Positions 9,735-18,865 of a DNA stretch of 64,000 nt are shown here, piece after piece; the first letter of the stretch is position 1, and every line of letters begins with the position of its first letter. The stretch spans positions 1 to 64,000 of the forward strand of contig NZ_JAHKPW010000089.1 of the NCBI RefSeq assembly GCF_018860755.1, given 5' to 3'. Under the pieces are notes generated by a model. The model was not told the origin of the DNA, ran no database searches, and saw nothing but the letters and a program-made list of their open reading frames with translations. Both the position numbers and the translations under genes were made by a program. The stretch comes from Colwellia sp. D2M02. GTDB taxonomy: Bacteria > Pseudomonadota > Gammaproteobacteria > Enterobacterales > Alteromonadaceae.

Positions 9735-10919
9735 TTAAATAATGTCCTTAATTTGTTCTTTTAGTTTTTGGTTCGCATTTTGTAATGGTTGTTTTAATGC
9801 TTTTTCAAATTTGATCATTTCTGCTACCAACCACTTAATTATCTCAGGCCAGTTTTCATTGTTATAACCATCAAATTCTTTTCTAAATTGGATTCTACTG
9901 GCTTTTTTATCATCGAGTCTTAACCATTCAAGTTCAGCTCCAAACTTGCTTTCAATCTCTTGTTTCTTTGTTAATAACAAATCGAACATAAACTTATTGT
10001 CTTCTGTTTGTGAGCGACTCATATTAAATTCAACACGTGCTTCTTTGGTGCCAAAAATAAGTGCAAACGGACAAGAGCGAACGCCAGAGCCAGCATTAAT
10101 CCAATGATCCTTTGTTGGGCTAATGTTATCGAATAAATTACAATCACTGTCACGCATTGCTTCAAGTGCTTGTTCCCAAAACCCTAGTCTGACTTTATGG
10201 CGATTTTTAAGCTCAACTACCGTTTCTTTTTCATCGGCTTCTTTGGCACTAATTCCAATCATCAGCTCTTTTACTTCGGGCGTTGGAATAATTTGTTCAA
10301 CGTTTAAAAACAATTGTTGTTCTTCAAGGCCGCCCATTGAATACGGAGTAACTTTGAAACACTGTAATTGAATGTTGTGGCTTAATAGCCAAAGTGCGGT
10401 ACTGGTAACTTCTTTGCGATAATTAGCGGCGACAAATATTAAGCGTTGGTTGTTACCTGAATTCAATACCACCTCACCTAAATCTGGTACGTCTAAAAAC
10501 TCACAGATAAGCGTATTAGCATCTTGTTTGGCTTCAGCACTATTACTATTCTTGGTATACAGATCACAAAAACGATTCAAATAGCTTTGGAAAATTTCAA
10601 CAATTTGTTTTTTGTTTAAGCTAGAGCAATACGACGCATATTTAAGCGCTTGCCAAATAACATCACGGCCAGTGTCATCAAGTTTGTTTTCAATCACCAC
10701 TAAGTTACCGTCTTTATCTAAGGCTAATAAGTCTAGACGTTCGCGGGTATCGTCAAAACCATCAAACTCTTTTTGAATGATTAACAGTTCTTCACCAAAA
10801 GCATCAGGCTGATAAGCTAACCATTCTTGTAAATGATTACGTTCTGAGAAACCCAACTCACTAAAGCTTTTACTTTGTAAACGAGATATGCGGTTACTCG
10901 ATTGGTCTATCTTGAACAT
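9735..10919 (-). CDS. DUF4268 protein with N-terminal nuclease-like domain
   Basis: The 394-residue protein has an N-terminal PD-(D/E)XK-type fold: Glu about 44, LDLLALD (Asp about 63) and VVIENK (Glu about 77, Lys about 79), followed by a conserved helix with QALKYASY. The C-terminal part (about 245-385) matches DUF4268, with FWEQALEAMRD and later EWLRLDDKKASRI. DUF4268 proteins recur in restriction and other defence loci, but their role is not established. The gene touches the FRG gene upstream (stop and start are adjacent), so it belongs to the same transcript. It is the second of three nuclease-like proteins between hsdS and hsdR. Confidence 0.8.
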   Translation of the reverse strand: MFKIDQSSNRISRLQSKSFSELGFSERNHLQEWLAYQPDAFGEELLIIQKEFDGFDDTRERLDLLALDKDGNLVVIENKLDDTGRDVIWQALKYASYCSSLNKKQIVEIFQSYLNRFCDLYTKNSNSAEAKQDANTLICEFLDVPDLGEVVLNSGNNQRLIFVAANYRKEVTSTALWLLSHNIQLQCFKVTPYSMGGLEEQQLFLNVEQIIPTPEVKELMIGISAKEADEKETVVELKNRHKVRLGFWEQALEAMRDSDCNLFDNISPTKDHWINAGSGVRSCPFALIFGTKEARVEFNMSRSQTEDNKFMFDLLLTKKQEIESKFGAELEWLRLDDKKASRIQFRKEFDGYNNENWPEIIKWLVAEMIKFEKALKQPLQNANQKLKEQIKDII

Positions 10920-12212
10920 TTAACTTCCTTGTTGGCTGTCTATGATAAGTGCAAAATTAACAACATCTTCTGTTGCTTCTGTTAATAGATCATCGGGGAA
11001 ATAATCACGCTTTAACCTTCTCCTGACGATGTTTTTTAACCGAGATAGTTCTGATTGTCTTACTTGCCAATCAACACCTGCTTTTACATCAATAAATTCA
11101 ACAACTACATTGGCCAATTCTTTAACTTGCTGTACTTTCAGGTTGTTAGCTATAGCATCATTCGTTTGTATTGCGTTAATAAGCTCTTGCGCTCTACTTT
11201 CAGAATTTATACTTTTTACAAATTCATTTAATGGTTTAATGAATTCCTCTTTAATGGGGCTAACTACCTTAGAAAGTTCTTTAGATTTCAACTTTGTTTT
11301 TAATGTCTGTTCAACTAACAACTCATTGCAATACCCTGATGCACCAATCAAATCAGGAAATAAACTTGCATGATGAATATTCATTTTCCTTAGGTGGCGT
11401 AAGCACTCTAGCCTAATCTCTTGGGAATTAGGTATATGAATTCGACAAATATATTTACTAAGTTCGTTAGGATCATTAACATCAATATCGGAATCAACAA
11501 GGGCTTTGAATAATGAGGACTCTAACGTTTCCCCATAAGGTGCAAAAGTAAATAAACCTGCTTGATTCACCAATCTGCCATGATCATCTTTAGACGGCTC
11601 AACCACCTTAGGGTGTTTTTTATCAAATGGGTCTTCATCATCTTCAACTAAATCAGCTATAAATGTTTTATTTAATACATAAATGACTCTGCTAAAGTTA
11701 TTAGGGATAGTATTTTCTTGCTCATCAACATCTACCCAGGTTTCAGGATCTTCTTGCATGAATGAAAAAAAGAGAGATACATAAGGTGATAAAGACCAAT
11801 CTAGTAGTGGAGTGGCTAATCCATGATGTTGCCCAATAGCCCATAATTCTTCGTCATCTTCTTTGAAAATGGTGTTATCAGGAACTCTACCTCTAATAGA
11901 TAATCTAAAATTCCTCAGTTGCTTGCGTGCAAGACTCGCGTCGATAGCTTCTTTTGCAATACGGTCTAATGTTGGTAGTAAAGGCCATTTATAATGCTGT
12001 TGTCCTCTAAAAACAAATTCTTGTTCATCGTTATCTTGCCGATAGTGTTTAACAACATTATGAAAATCCTCCCAAGAGTCAATTCGCGCAGTGGGAATAA
12101 GGCCATCAATATGTTGATCGTACACACAAAATTCTGGCCAGACCTTTAAATTTTTATAATATTCAGTTTTCCTCTCGGTATACTTAGGTTCTTGTAAATC
12201 CTTTTGGTCCAT
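10920..12212 (-). CDS. FRG-domain protein with HsdR-like C-terminal module
   Basis: The 430-residue protein carries an FRG domain (about 45-230), recognised by FRGQ at about 68-71, the conserved WPLLPTLDR and, further on, LATPLLDWSLSPYVSL. FRG domains are found in defence and toxin-like proteins; their activity is unsettled. The last 52 residues, starting GVDWQVRQSELSRLKNIVRR, closely parallel the HsdR C-terminus (TVDWQKRDSVRARLRNLVRR, then a YPPD/FPDD turn). In HsdR this region is thought to contact the methyltransferase, so the FRG protein may dock on the same HsdM/HsdS core (inference). The start codon overlaps the hsdS stop by one base. Confidence 0.85.
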   Translation of the reverse strand: MDQKDLQEPKYTERKTEYYKNLKVWPEFCVYDQHIDGLIPTARIDSWEDFHNVVKHYRQDNDEQEFVFRGQQHYKWPLLPTLDRIAKEAIDASLARKQLRNFRLSIRGRVPDNTIFKEDDEELWAIGQHHGLATPLLDWSLSPYVSLFFSFMQEDPETWVDVDEQENTIPNNFSRVIYVLNKTFIADLVEDDEDPFDKKHPKVVEPSKDDHGRLVNQAGLFTFAPYGETLESSLFKALVDSDIDVNDPNELSKYICRIHIPNSQEIRLECLRHLRKMNIHHASLFPDLIGASGYCNELLVEQTLKTKLKSKELSKVVSPIKEEFIKPLNEFVKSINSESRAQELINAIQTNDAIANNLKVQQVKELANVVVEFIDVKAGVDWQVRQSELSRLKNIVRRRLKRDYFPDDLLTEATEDVVNFALIIDSQQGS

Positions 12213-13621
12213 TAGTTATCACACTCCAATGGTAAGTCTCCTGATAATAGCTTAGGTAAAAGAATGTCACGAATTTCACCTAACGACGTATTTTCTAATT
12301 CATTATATTTTATTTTGTTAAACAAGCCTGAAAATATATCCTCTATGATTTCAAATAAGTTATTCCCAGGATTAACAACGTTCAACCTATCAAAATCTTT
12401 TGGATAAATATGTGGTTGTGCGGCACCTGTTTGCATTGATGTAATTAGTTTTTGTTTCAACTTTAGCAATACATAATTTGTATACAAATACTTGGTCGCT
12501 TTACTACAGATGAATGAACAATCAGAGGCCCAAACATCAGTGTAATAAATATTCACATATCCTGCGTTTGCACCTGATGCACTCACTGTTATAACAGGCC
12601 CTTTAACATTAGCTGTATTGTGGTAACACGAGGGTTTCAATCCACCTGCGACAACAGGAACACTTCCATGAACCACTGTTTTTTTCGTGATATTTTTACC
12701 TTTTGTTAACTTTGTTAACTTTGAAAATGGAGTTACCTCCCACCCCATTGGAATTTCTCCGAGTTCACTATCTACGAGTTGGTTTGGAAATAAATCGACT
12801 AGGGCTTGAAGCTGTTCGGTAGGAACGATTTTATTCACACCAGCAATGGATTCCAGGGCGGCTTGTATTTCTGCCTGTGCAATGTTTTCAGCAGAAGGTG
12901 CTTTAGCTTTTTGTGCAGCATTAGCTGATAGTTGTTCTTTTGCATAATCAGCAAGCAAGGCTTCACGGGCGGCTATCTTAGCTTTAGTCGGTTCAAAATC
13001 AACAAACCAGCTTTTAAAAATCGCTTGTGCTATTTCTTCTAGAGTTTGATTGGTTTGACGATTCAGGCTCGTCTTTTTTTCGAACGGTACAATATTATTT
13101 TTTATTAATTTCTGGTACTCAATATCAGGTAAAAGCACTGGTAATTTTCTAATAACTGATAAATTTAACCGCTCTGCAACACTACCATCCCTAAATCGAA
13201 GCAGATACCGCTGAAAAGCAGATGAATTAATATAGGCTCTGAGATATGTACTATCTAAAATTTCTTGTTTAGGTTTAATGAGTACCATTCTCTGCCCCAA
13301 ACATACCTGTGTATTTTCGGGCACTTCAGCGGCATCACCAAAATATGTACCCTCTCGGCTGAATAGTAAGTCACCAAACAAAGGTTCTGCTCTTTTTATT
13401 CTATCGGCATATGTTTTGTGTGATACTTTTACTGCCTTGGTAGTATCGAAGAAGCCATTTCGTATATCTTGAGTACGAACTGCATAAGGGCCATTGTCAC
13501 TCAACTTAGGTGTAGAATGAGGGCAATCGAAAACCCCATTACAAACGTCATCTAAAATTTCGAATCGCCAGCCTTCAGGCAAGGTATTAATACCAAGTTC
13601 AATGAGTAAGTCTTCAAACAT
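12212..13621 (-). CDS. hsdS: Type I restriction-modification specificity subunit (HsdS)
   Basis: With the start at 13621 (MFEDLLIELG) the product is 469 residues. It has two target-recognition half domains (about 20-185 and 290-460), each opening with a segment such as LPEGWRFEILDDV or IPMGWEVTPFSKL. A central helical region contains the conserved AIFKSWFVDFEPTKAK. HsdS reads a bipartite DNA sequence and holds two HsdM subunits. The chosen start overlaps the hsdM 3' end by eight bases; an in-frame start at 13657 would add 12 residues with no family support. The two recognition domains differ, so the target should be asymmetric, but it cannot be read from sequence. Confidence 0.92.
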   Translation of the reverse strand: MFEDLLIELGINTLPEGWRFEILDDVCNGVFDCPHSTPKLSDNGPYAVRTQDIRNGFFDTTKAVKVSHKTYADRIKRAEPLFGDLLFSREGTYFGDAAEVPENTQVCLGQRMVLIKPKQEILDSTYLRAYINSSAFQRYLLRFRDGSVAERLNLSVIRKLPVLLPDIEYQKLIKNNIVPFEKKTSLNRQTNQTLEEIAQAIFKSWFVDFEPTKAKIAAREALLADYAKEQLSANAAQKAKAPSAENIAQAEIQAALESIAGVNKIVPTEQLQALVDLFPNQLVDSELGEIPMGWEVTPFSKLTKLTKGKNITKKTVVHGSVPVVAGGLKPSCYHNTANVKGPVITVSASGANAGYVNIYYTDVWASDCSFICSKATKYLYTNYVLLKLKQKLITSMQTGAAQPHIYPKDFDRLNVVNPGNNLFEIIEDIFSGLFNKIKYNELENTSLGEIRDILLPKLLSGDLPLECDN

Positions 13622-15395
13622 CGTAACCAACCTTCGACAAGCTCTTTTTAATATCAATGACTAACAGATTTGAATCTGCAAACTGTTCTTTGAGTAGACT
13701 GGTTAGACGTTCCATTTTATCAGTAAAGGCTTCCCCATCACCCTCCTGTTCAACAGCACCGATATAACGACCAGGGGTTAAGACATAATCATGTTTGATA
13801 ATTTCGGCTAGTTTTACTGATTTACAAAAACCAGCAACATCTTGATAAGGTGCTTCTGGCTCTATAGTCATTCCTTTAACGTCACTTTCAGCTTCAGCCT
13901 TTTCTTTCCAAGCCATTACTGACTCTGCCGAATGGAAGTCTTTACTTTGCCATTTATGAAATAAATTGGTCACTGAGGCGGTATCTTGTTCAGTGAAGTC
14001 ACGTAATACACGGTCTTTCATATAGCCTAAGTTGCGAGCATCAATAAATAATACTTCGCCTGTTCTATCACGTAGCTCTTCACCCATGGCATTGGTATGG
14101 GCTTTTTTGTTTTTGGTTAAAAACCAGATACAGGCAGGAATTTGGGTATTAGTAAACAATTGCCCTGGTAAGGCGATCATACATTCGATTAAGTCGTTAT
14201 CGATAAGTGCTTGGCGAATAATGCCTTCGTTACTGGTATTTGAACTCATCGAACCATTGGCTAATAACAAGCCCATGCTGCCTTTGGGTGCTAAGTGATA
14301 CAACATGTGCTGCATCCAAGCAAAGTTAGCATTGTTGGTTGGCGGTGTGCCATAAAGCCAACGCGGGTCTTCGTCACTAACGCCTGTATCCCACTCTTTC
14401 ATATTGAAAGGCGGATTCGCCATTATGTAATCTGCGCGTAAATCAGGGTGTTGATTATTGGTATAAGTTGACGCTGGCTCTTTACCAAAGTTAAAGTCGA
14501 TACCACGAATCGCCATGTTCATAGCCGCTAATTGCCACGTAGTATGGTTGTATTCTTGTCCGTAAATAGAAACGTTTCCTATTTTACCGCCATGTTCCGT
14601 GATAAATTTTTCTGATTGCACAAAAAATCCACCGCTGCCCATAGCAGGGTCATAAACACGGCCTTTATATGGCTGTAGCATTTCAACAATCAAACTAACA
14701 ATAGATTTAGGTGTGTAGTATTGACCACCTTTTTTACCTTCGGCTAAAGCAAACTGCCCTAAGAAGTATTCGTAAACATGACCTAGAATATCTTTAGAAT
14801 TCATGGTTGCATGGTTGAAAGGTACAGTAGAGATTAAATCAATTAACTCGGCCAATTTACTTTGATCAATTTTAAGTGTGGTATAAAGCTTGTTGAGTAC
14901 GCCTTTTAACTTGCTATTGTCTTTTTCAATAGCTTCAAGTGCATGGTCAATTAACTGCCCAACCGAGCGAATTATTTTACCACCTTTACCTGTTGTGCTA
15001 TTAACACCTACTTCTAATTCACCACCTTTTAATAAAGGTGAATTCTTGTCACGCAAAAATGACCAACGCGCTTCTTTAGGCACCCAAAATACGTTCTTTT
15101 CGGTGTAAAAATCACGTACTTCAAGCTCAACATTGACTTCATCAAGGTATTCTTGGCTTTCAATGCCACCTTCAAAATCAGCAGGGTCAATAAAGTATTC
15201 GTTATCAGACTGTGCAAATTGATCTCTTAATTGCTCGCGACGAATTTCAAATGCGTCACTGGTGTATTTTAAGAATACTAGCCCTAACATCACATGTTTA
15301 TAGTGCGCAGCATCAAGCGCAGGCAATAATTTATTGGCTGCTGTCCATAGCTTTTTTTCTAAACTATTTAAAAATTCTTGTTCTTCATTGTTCAT
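13614..15395 (-). CDS. hsdM: Type I DNA methyltransferase subunit (HsdM)
   Basis: The 593-residue protein has an N-terminal helical HsdM_N domain (about 5-150) followed by an N6-adenine methyltransferase domain (about 160-480). Visible motifs are the SAM-binding VYDPAMGSGGFF and the catalytic NPPF in YIMANPPF. The signature GQYYTPKSIV is typical of HsdM. It methylates adenine in the HsdS target and protects host DNA. It is the third gene of the leftward operon after the WYL and GHKL-nuclease genes, with a 56-base gap upstream. The motifs look intact, so an active methylase is expected. Confidence 0.95.
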   Translation of the reverse strand: MNNEEQEFLNSLEKKLWTAANKLLPALDAAHYKHVMLGLVFLKYTSDAFEIRREQLRDQFAQSDNEYFIDPADFEGGIESQEYLDEVNVELEVRDFYTEKNVFWVPKEARWSFLRDKNSPLLKGGELEVGVNSTTGKGGKIIRSVGQLIDHALEAIEKDNSKLKGVLNKLYTTLKIDQSKLAELIDLISTVPFNHATMNSKDILGHVYEYFLGQFALAEGKKGGQYYTPKSIVSLIVEMLQPYKGRVYDPAMGSGGFFVQSEKFITEHGGKIGNVSIYGQEYNHTTWQLAAMNMAIRGIDFNFGKEPASTYTNNQHPDLRADYIMANPPFNMKEWDTGVSDEDPRWLYGTPPTNNANFAWMQHMLYHLAPKGSMGLLLANGSMSSNTSNEGIIRQALIDNDLIECMIALPGQLFTNTQIPACIWFLTKNKKAHTNAMGEELRDRTGEVLFIDARNLGYMKDRVLRDFTEQDTASVTNLFHKWQSKDFHSAESVMAWKEKAEAESDVKGMTIEPEAPYQDVAGFCKSVKLAEIIKHDYVLTPGRYIGAVEQEGDGEAFTDKMERLTSLLKEQFADSNLLVIDIKKSLSKVGYDV

Positions 15396-15451
15396 TTAAT
15401 ATCTCTTATTACTTAATTAATGGACGTGCATATGCTTTAACTGGGTTAGTG

Positions 15452-17455
15452 TTAATTAATACCTAACTGATGGAAAAATACTTTATTGCGCATATCAGCA
15501 TCTTTTAATAATTTGTCCCAACTTAGCACTTCGATATATAAGTTGAGGTTTGCATGCCATTTGAAATAACCTTTGCGGTCAGGCATTGGCGTGAAGTCAT
15601 GTTCTTCTTCTAACCAAGTTCTTACTTTTTTATCAAAATCACAGACGACATAACCATAAAAAGGAGTGTTGTTTTCAATATTTATTTCGCGGCCTTCAGG
15701 TGTTTCAAAATCACCATTTTTGATTTTTCGTATATAACGAATAATTTGTTTTACTGGATCATCCTTTGTTGAAGCATTTGCAAAGTCATTACGCTTTGGC
15801 TTTTTGAACTCAAATACCATAACAGGGTTACTAGGTTCGTTTTCGCCTCTAAATACTACGCGTTTGTCGTATGCTAGTAAGTCTGGACGGTCAGATAAAT
15901 GACCTTCAAGTGGCAAATCTGATGATAAATATTCGGTAAAATTTAGCCGTTCGTCGATGAGCCATAAATTATGTTCTTGGAAAGGCGTTTTTATTGAGTC
16001 GCCTTTACGAGGGAATATAATGTCATGCACAACCCCTTCAGATGAAAACTTCCCGTCATCATTAGCTTCTAAGCTTTTTTTGAATATATCAATTATGCTG
16101 CGCCTTAAAGCAACATAGTGCGCAAGGTCATTTTTATTAGACTCAGATATGCGGCCTAATATGTCGGTGGCTTTATCATGTAATGATTGGTTGTCTTCTG
16201 ATGCCAGTATGGCCTTCACATCTTTTTTTAACTCACCTTCAACATTAAATTTAGCTTTTTGAAAGGTTAATTCTATTTGTTCTTCTGATGGATTCATCGG
16301 CAAGTTAGATAAATCGATGGTGTCGAGCATTTGCGTATGCCATGGCGCTTCTTCACTAATATAATCAACGACCAGTCTTTGTTTTTTACTTGTACGCTCA
16401 TCAACTTCTTCGCTAACAACCTCATGCGCAGTCTTTACTGCTTGTTCTTCGATTTGAGATTGTGAAATGCCGTATTGCAGGTCGTGATCTTTATGGAAAT
16501 CGAAGTTACCACGTTCAAGTGACACGTGTTCATCTAAGAAGGATGAGAAAACATATACTTTTAATATGAAATTTCTAGTTGCGCCAGACGGTGATTTCTC
16601 ACTAAACTCTTCAGCAAATTCGGGGATATAATTCTGAATTTGTGTAGAGGTTACAGTTCGCTTATGTGCTACTAAATTCACTTGGCTTTTTTGCTGCTTA
16701 GGTGAGTAAAACTTAAATACACGAGCAATAAAAGCTTGTTGTTCACCATTGTTTTCACTCAATACAAATTCTTGATTAAACGTAGGTAGTTCAACGATTG
16801 AATCTCGCCCTTCTTTTTTTAAAAATTCATTTAAAGTAATGGTCTTGCCATCACATTCGTCTTTAAGTTCAACAATTGGGCATTGGTAGCCATCAGTACA
16901 AAAATAAGGAAGTAGCTTTTCAAACAGTGTACGAGCAATAGTTTTATGCTTTCTATCGTTAAACTTCGAACCTTTTATCGACTTTAATTCTGCGGTTGTA
17001 CCCGAACATTCAAATTCGGTTGGTGCAATTTTTTCGTTTTCTATGATGTCGTTTTTCTTACCCATCTTAAACGACCGGTTGAACTTGGTATCACCCGATA
17101 TGTAATTACTGGAAATAATTAAATCTTCAAAATATTTTAAGCAGGTAAAGCGACCAAAGCCTTTACCACCAATATCGATTTTATGAGCAGAATATAAAGT
17201 ATCAAATGACTCACGGTTTTTATCAGTAAAACCAATGCCGTTATCTTTTACAGTAAAGCCGGTCACTTCAGGCACGCTACTTGAGTCTAATTGCATCTGA
17301 GGGGCTCGTTTGATGAGTACTTCAACTTTCCCGTTTACCGCACTACCCATTTCAATGGCTTGAATGGCATTAACCACCAACTCCACCAATGGTGTGTAAA
17401 CATTAATCCCTGATTTTATGTTTTCGACTGCACGCCTAATATTTACATTACTCAT
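15452..17455 (-). CDS. GHKL ATPase fused to a PD-(D/E)XK-like nuclease domain
   Basis: The 667-residue protein starts with a GHKL (Hsp90/MutL-type) ATP-binding domain. The N-box is ELVVNAIQAI (about 25-34), the G1 motif DNGIGF (about 71-76) and the lid GGKGFGRFT (about 96-104). A long helical middle follows. Near the C-terminus is a nuclease-like core: PDLLAYD (Asp about 525) and VFEFKKP (Glu about 549, Lys about 551). The fusion suggests an ATP-controlled nuclease, comparable in logic to MutL. It is encoded between the WYL regulator and hsdM in the same direction with an 18-base gap, so it belongs to the restriction operon. The exact defence role is unknown; motifs appear intact. Confidence 0.82.
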   Translation of the reverse strand: MSNVNIRRAVENIKSGINVYTPLVELVVNAIQAIEMGSAVNGKVEVLIKRAPQMQLDSSSVPEVTGFTVKDNGIGFTDKNRESFDTLYSAHKIDIGGKGFGRFTCLKYFEDLIISSNYISGDTKFNRSFKMGKKNDIIENEKIAPTEFECSGTTAELKSIKGSKFNDRKHKTIARTLFEKLLPYFCTDGYQCPIVELKDECDGKTITLNEFLKKEGRDSIVELPTFNQEFVLSENNGEQQAFIARVFKFYSPKQQKSQVNLVAHKRTVTSTQIQNYIPEFAEEFSEKSPSGATRNFILKVYVFSSFLDEHVSLERGNFDFHKDHDLQYGISQSQIEEQAVKTAHEVVSEEVDERTSKKQRLVVDYISEEAPWHTQMLDTIDLSNLPMNPSEEQIELTFQKAKFNVEGELKKDVKAILASEDNQSLHDKATDILGRISESNKNDLAHYVALRRSIIDIFKKSLEANDDGKFSSEGVVHDIIFPRKGDSIKTPFQEHNLWLIDERLNFTEYLSSDLPLEGHLSDRPDLLAYDKRVVFRGENEPSNPVMVFEFKKPKRNDFANASTKDDPVKQIIRYIRKIKNGDFETPEGREINIENNTPFYGYVVCDFDKKVRTWLEEEHDFTPMPDRKGYFKWHANLNLYIEVLSWDKLLKDADMRNKVFFHQLGIN

Positions 17456-17473
17456 AATATATCCTTATATTGT

Positions 17474-18346
17474 TTAACAACCAGGTGCTATTGCTAAACC
17501 TTCTGTACTGTGAAGTGTTTGATTGTTTTGTAAATAAAGCTGATATTCTGCGCCTGAAAGTGAAGCACTTTCAGAACAGTCCACATTCCAACGCCTTAAT
17601 AGATAACCTGCCATTGCAGCTCTAACATCTAATTTGAGCACGCCATTTTCCATTCCGTAATCCATTTTAATGGCGGTTGGATATTCAACATTCTTAGGGT
17701 GCGGGACTATTTCAAGTGGCATGATTGTATTCCACTGTTCATCTTGAACCTTAATTTCATTCACTTCAGGCTCGTTATTAATAACCGTTACTTTGGCAAG
17801 GCGTGTTAATACAAAGTCTCTAAACGCATTACTCTTTCTGTCATAAGCTCGAACATGCCAACGAAGACCATTATCAACAATAGTGTGTGGTACTAATTCA
17901 CGAGCACCAGAGCCACTTGAAAGTGAGGTATAGATAACACTTACTGCTTTGCAATTAATCATAGCTTGGGTCAGTTTAGCGATAACGTTGATATCAGGTA
18001 CGTTTAGTTGGCTTGGTTGCTCAACCGGAAATTCGACATCACCTATGGCATCAAAGCCATCAGAGATTTGATGTGCAAGCTTAACTAGCGTGCGCTTAGC
18101 ATCATGTGTAAATAATGGTTTGAAGCTATTAGTTAGAAAGTATTTCTTTTGGGTATTGTTATACGCCATGTTCTTTGGCGCATGCTCTTTATAGAGGTTG
18201 ATATCGCGTGTAGCGGCAGAAACACCAAGCTTGAAGTGCTGGACAATTTCGGAGCGTGTAACGCTACCGGTAAAATACAACTTAAAGTCAATATAGGCGA
18301 GACGCTGCTGTTGAGCGTAGCTTAACTTTTCCAATTGATTGTCCAT
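17474..18346 (-). CDS. WYL-domain transcriptional regulator (BrxR/CapW-like)
   Basis: The 290-residue protein has an N-terminal winged helix-turn-helix (about 8-60, including TRSEIVQHFKLGVSAATRDI), a linker, a WYL domain (about 125-205) and a C-terminal dimerisation region. This matches the BrxR/CapW group, homodimeric repressors at the head of phage-defence operons (family knowledge). It is the first gene of the leftward restriction operon. Two similar 20-base repeats lie 45 and 96 bases upstream of its start and are the likely operators, which implies autoregulation of the whole operon and release by a ligand of the WYL pocket. No BREX genes are present. Confidence 0.85.
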   Translation of the reverse strand: MDNQLEKLSYAQQQRLAYIDFKLYFTGSVTRSEIVQHFKLGVSAATRDINLYKEHAPKNMAYNNTQKKYFLTNSFKPLFTHDAKRTLVKLAHQISDGFDAIGDVEFPVEQPSQLNVPDINVIAKLTQAMINCKAVSVIYTSLSSGSGARELVPHTIVDNGLRWHVRAYDRKSNAFRDFVLTRLAKVTVINNEPEVNEIKVQDEQWNTIMPLEIVPHPKNVEYPTAIKMDYGMENGVLKLDVRAAMAGYLLRRWNVDCSESASLSGAEYQLYLQNNQTLHSTEGLAIAPGC

Positions 18347-18390
18347 ATCGTAGAAATTTCTTTTTATTATTCAAATAGTCAAAGTCAGTA

Positions 18391-18461
18391 TGTCTCATAA
18401 TGAAACACACCTCAATAGATAAAATGTCAATATTGGTTAATTGTCTGATAATTAAACACAC
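18391..18461. promoter_or_regulatory. Tandem operator-like repeats upstream of the WYL regulator
   Basis: Two direct repeats fit the consensus TGTCTSATAATKAAACACAC at 18391-18410 and 18442-18461. Their starts are 51 bases apart, close to five helical turns. Copy 1 is centred on the palindrome TCATNATGA. The location just upstream of the WYL gene start (18346) fits binding by that dimeric repressor. Binding itself is inferred. Confidence 0.65.
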
Positions 18462-18865
18462 TTGTTTGATTTATATCAGGTTATGACTGCCCTGCTTTCT
18501 TCTAGCAGTACTTACTATGTCAATAAGTAAGTGAAATGTCGTAAGAAATATTATGATTTCATTTTTCTATTTTTAGTTTTTCATTCTATTGACAGTGAAT
18601 TTTTTCAAAAAATATCGACTTTATTAACTCACTGAATAATAGAAATATATCGATTTCTCACCTAGTAGCTTTATTCGCTTTTTTTCGTGTTTTTTCTTTA
18701 TGTTCAACCTTAATAATCTATATAGATTCAGACTGTTAAGAAACAAAGTGCAGACATAGTATATCAATAAATAAGTCCCATAAATTCAGTGGGTTAATAA
18801 ATTTGACACCTGATTTTTCGTACCTATAATTCGCACAAATTTGAATAATTAATGAGCAATAAATT
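18462..18865. other. Intergenic region between the WYL operon and tnsA
   Basis: These 404 bases separate the divergent WYL operon and tns operon. The stretch is AT-rich and I see no gene. I looked for transposon-end sites (GATC-N6-TTARCTTG or TGTTAATCC) here and found none, so the tns block does not seem to have its own end. It should hold the tnsA promoter; no box is strong enough to name. Confidence 0.5.

Noticed and set aside
17474-18346. BREX system implied by a BrxR-like regulator
   Set aside because: No brxA, brxB, brxC, pglX, pglZ or brxL homologue is present; the regulated genes are hsd and accessory genes.
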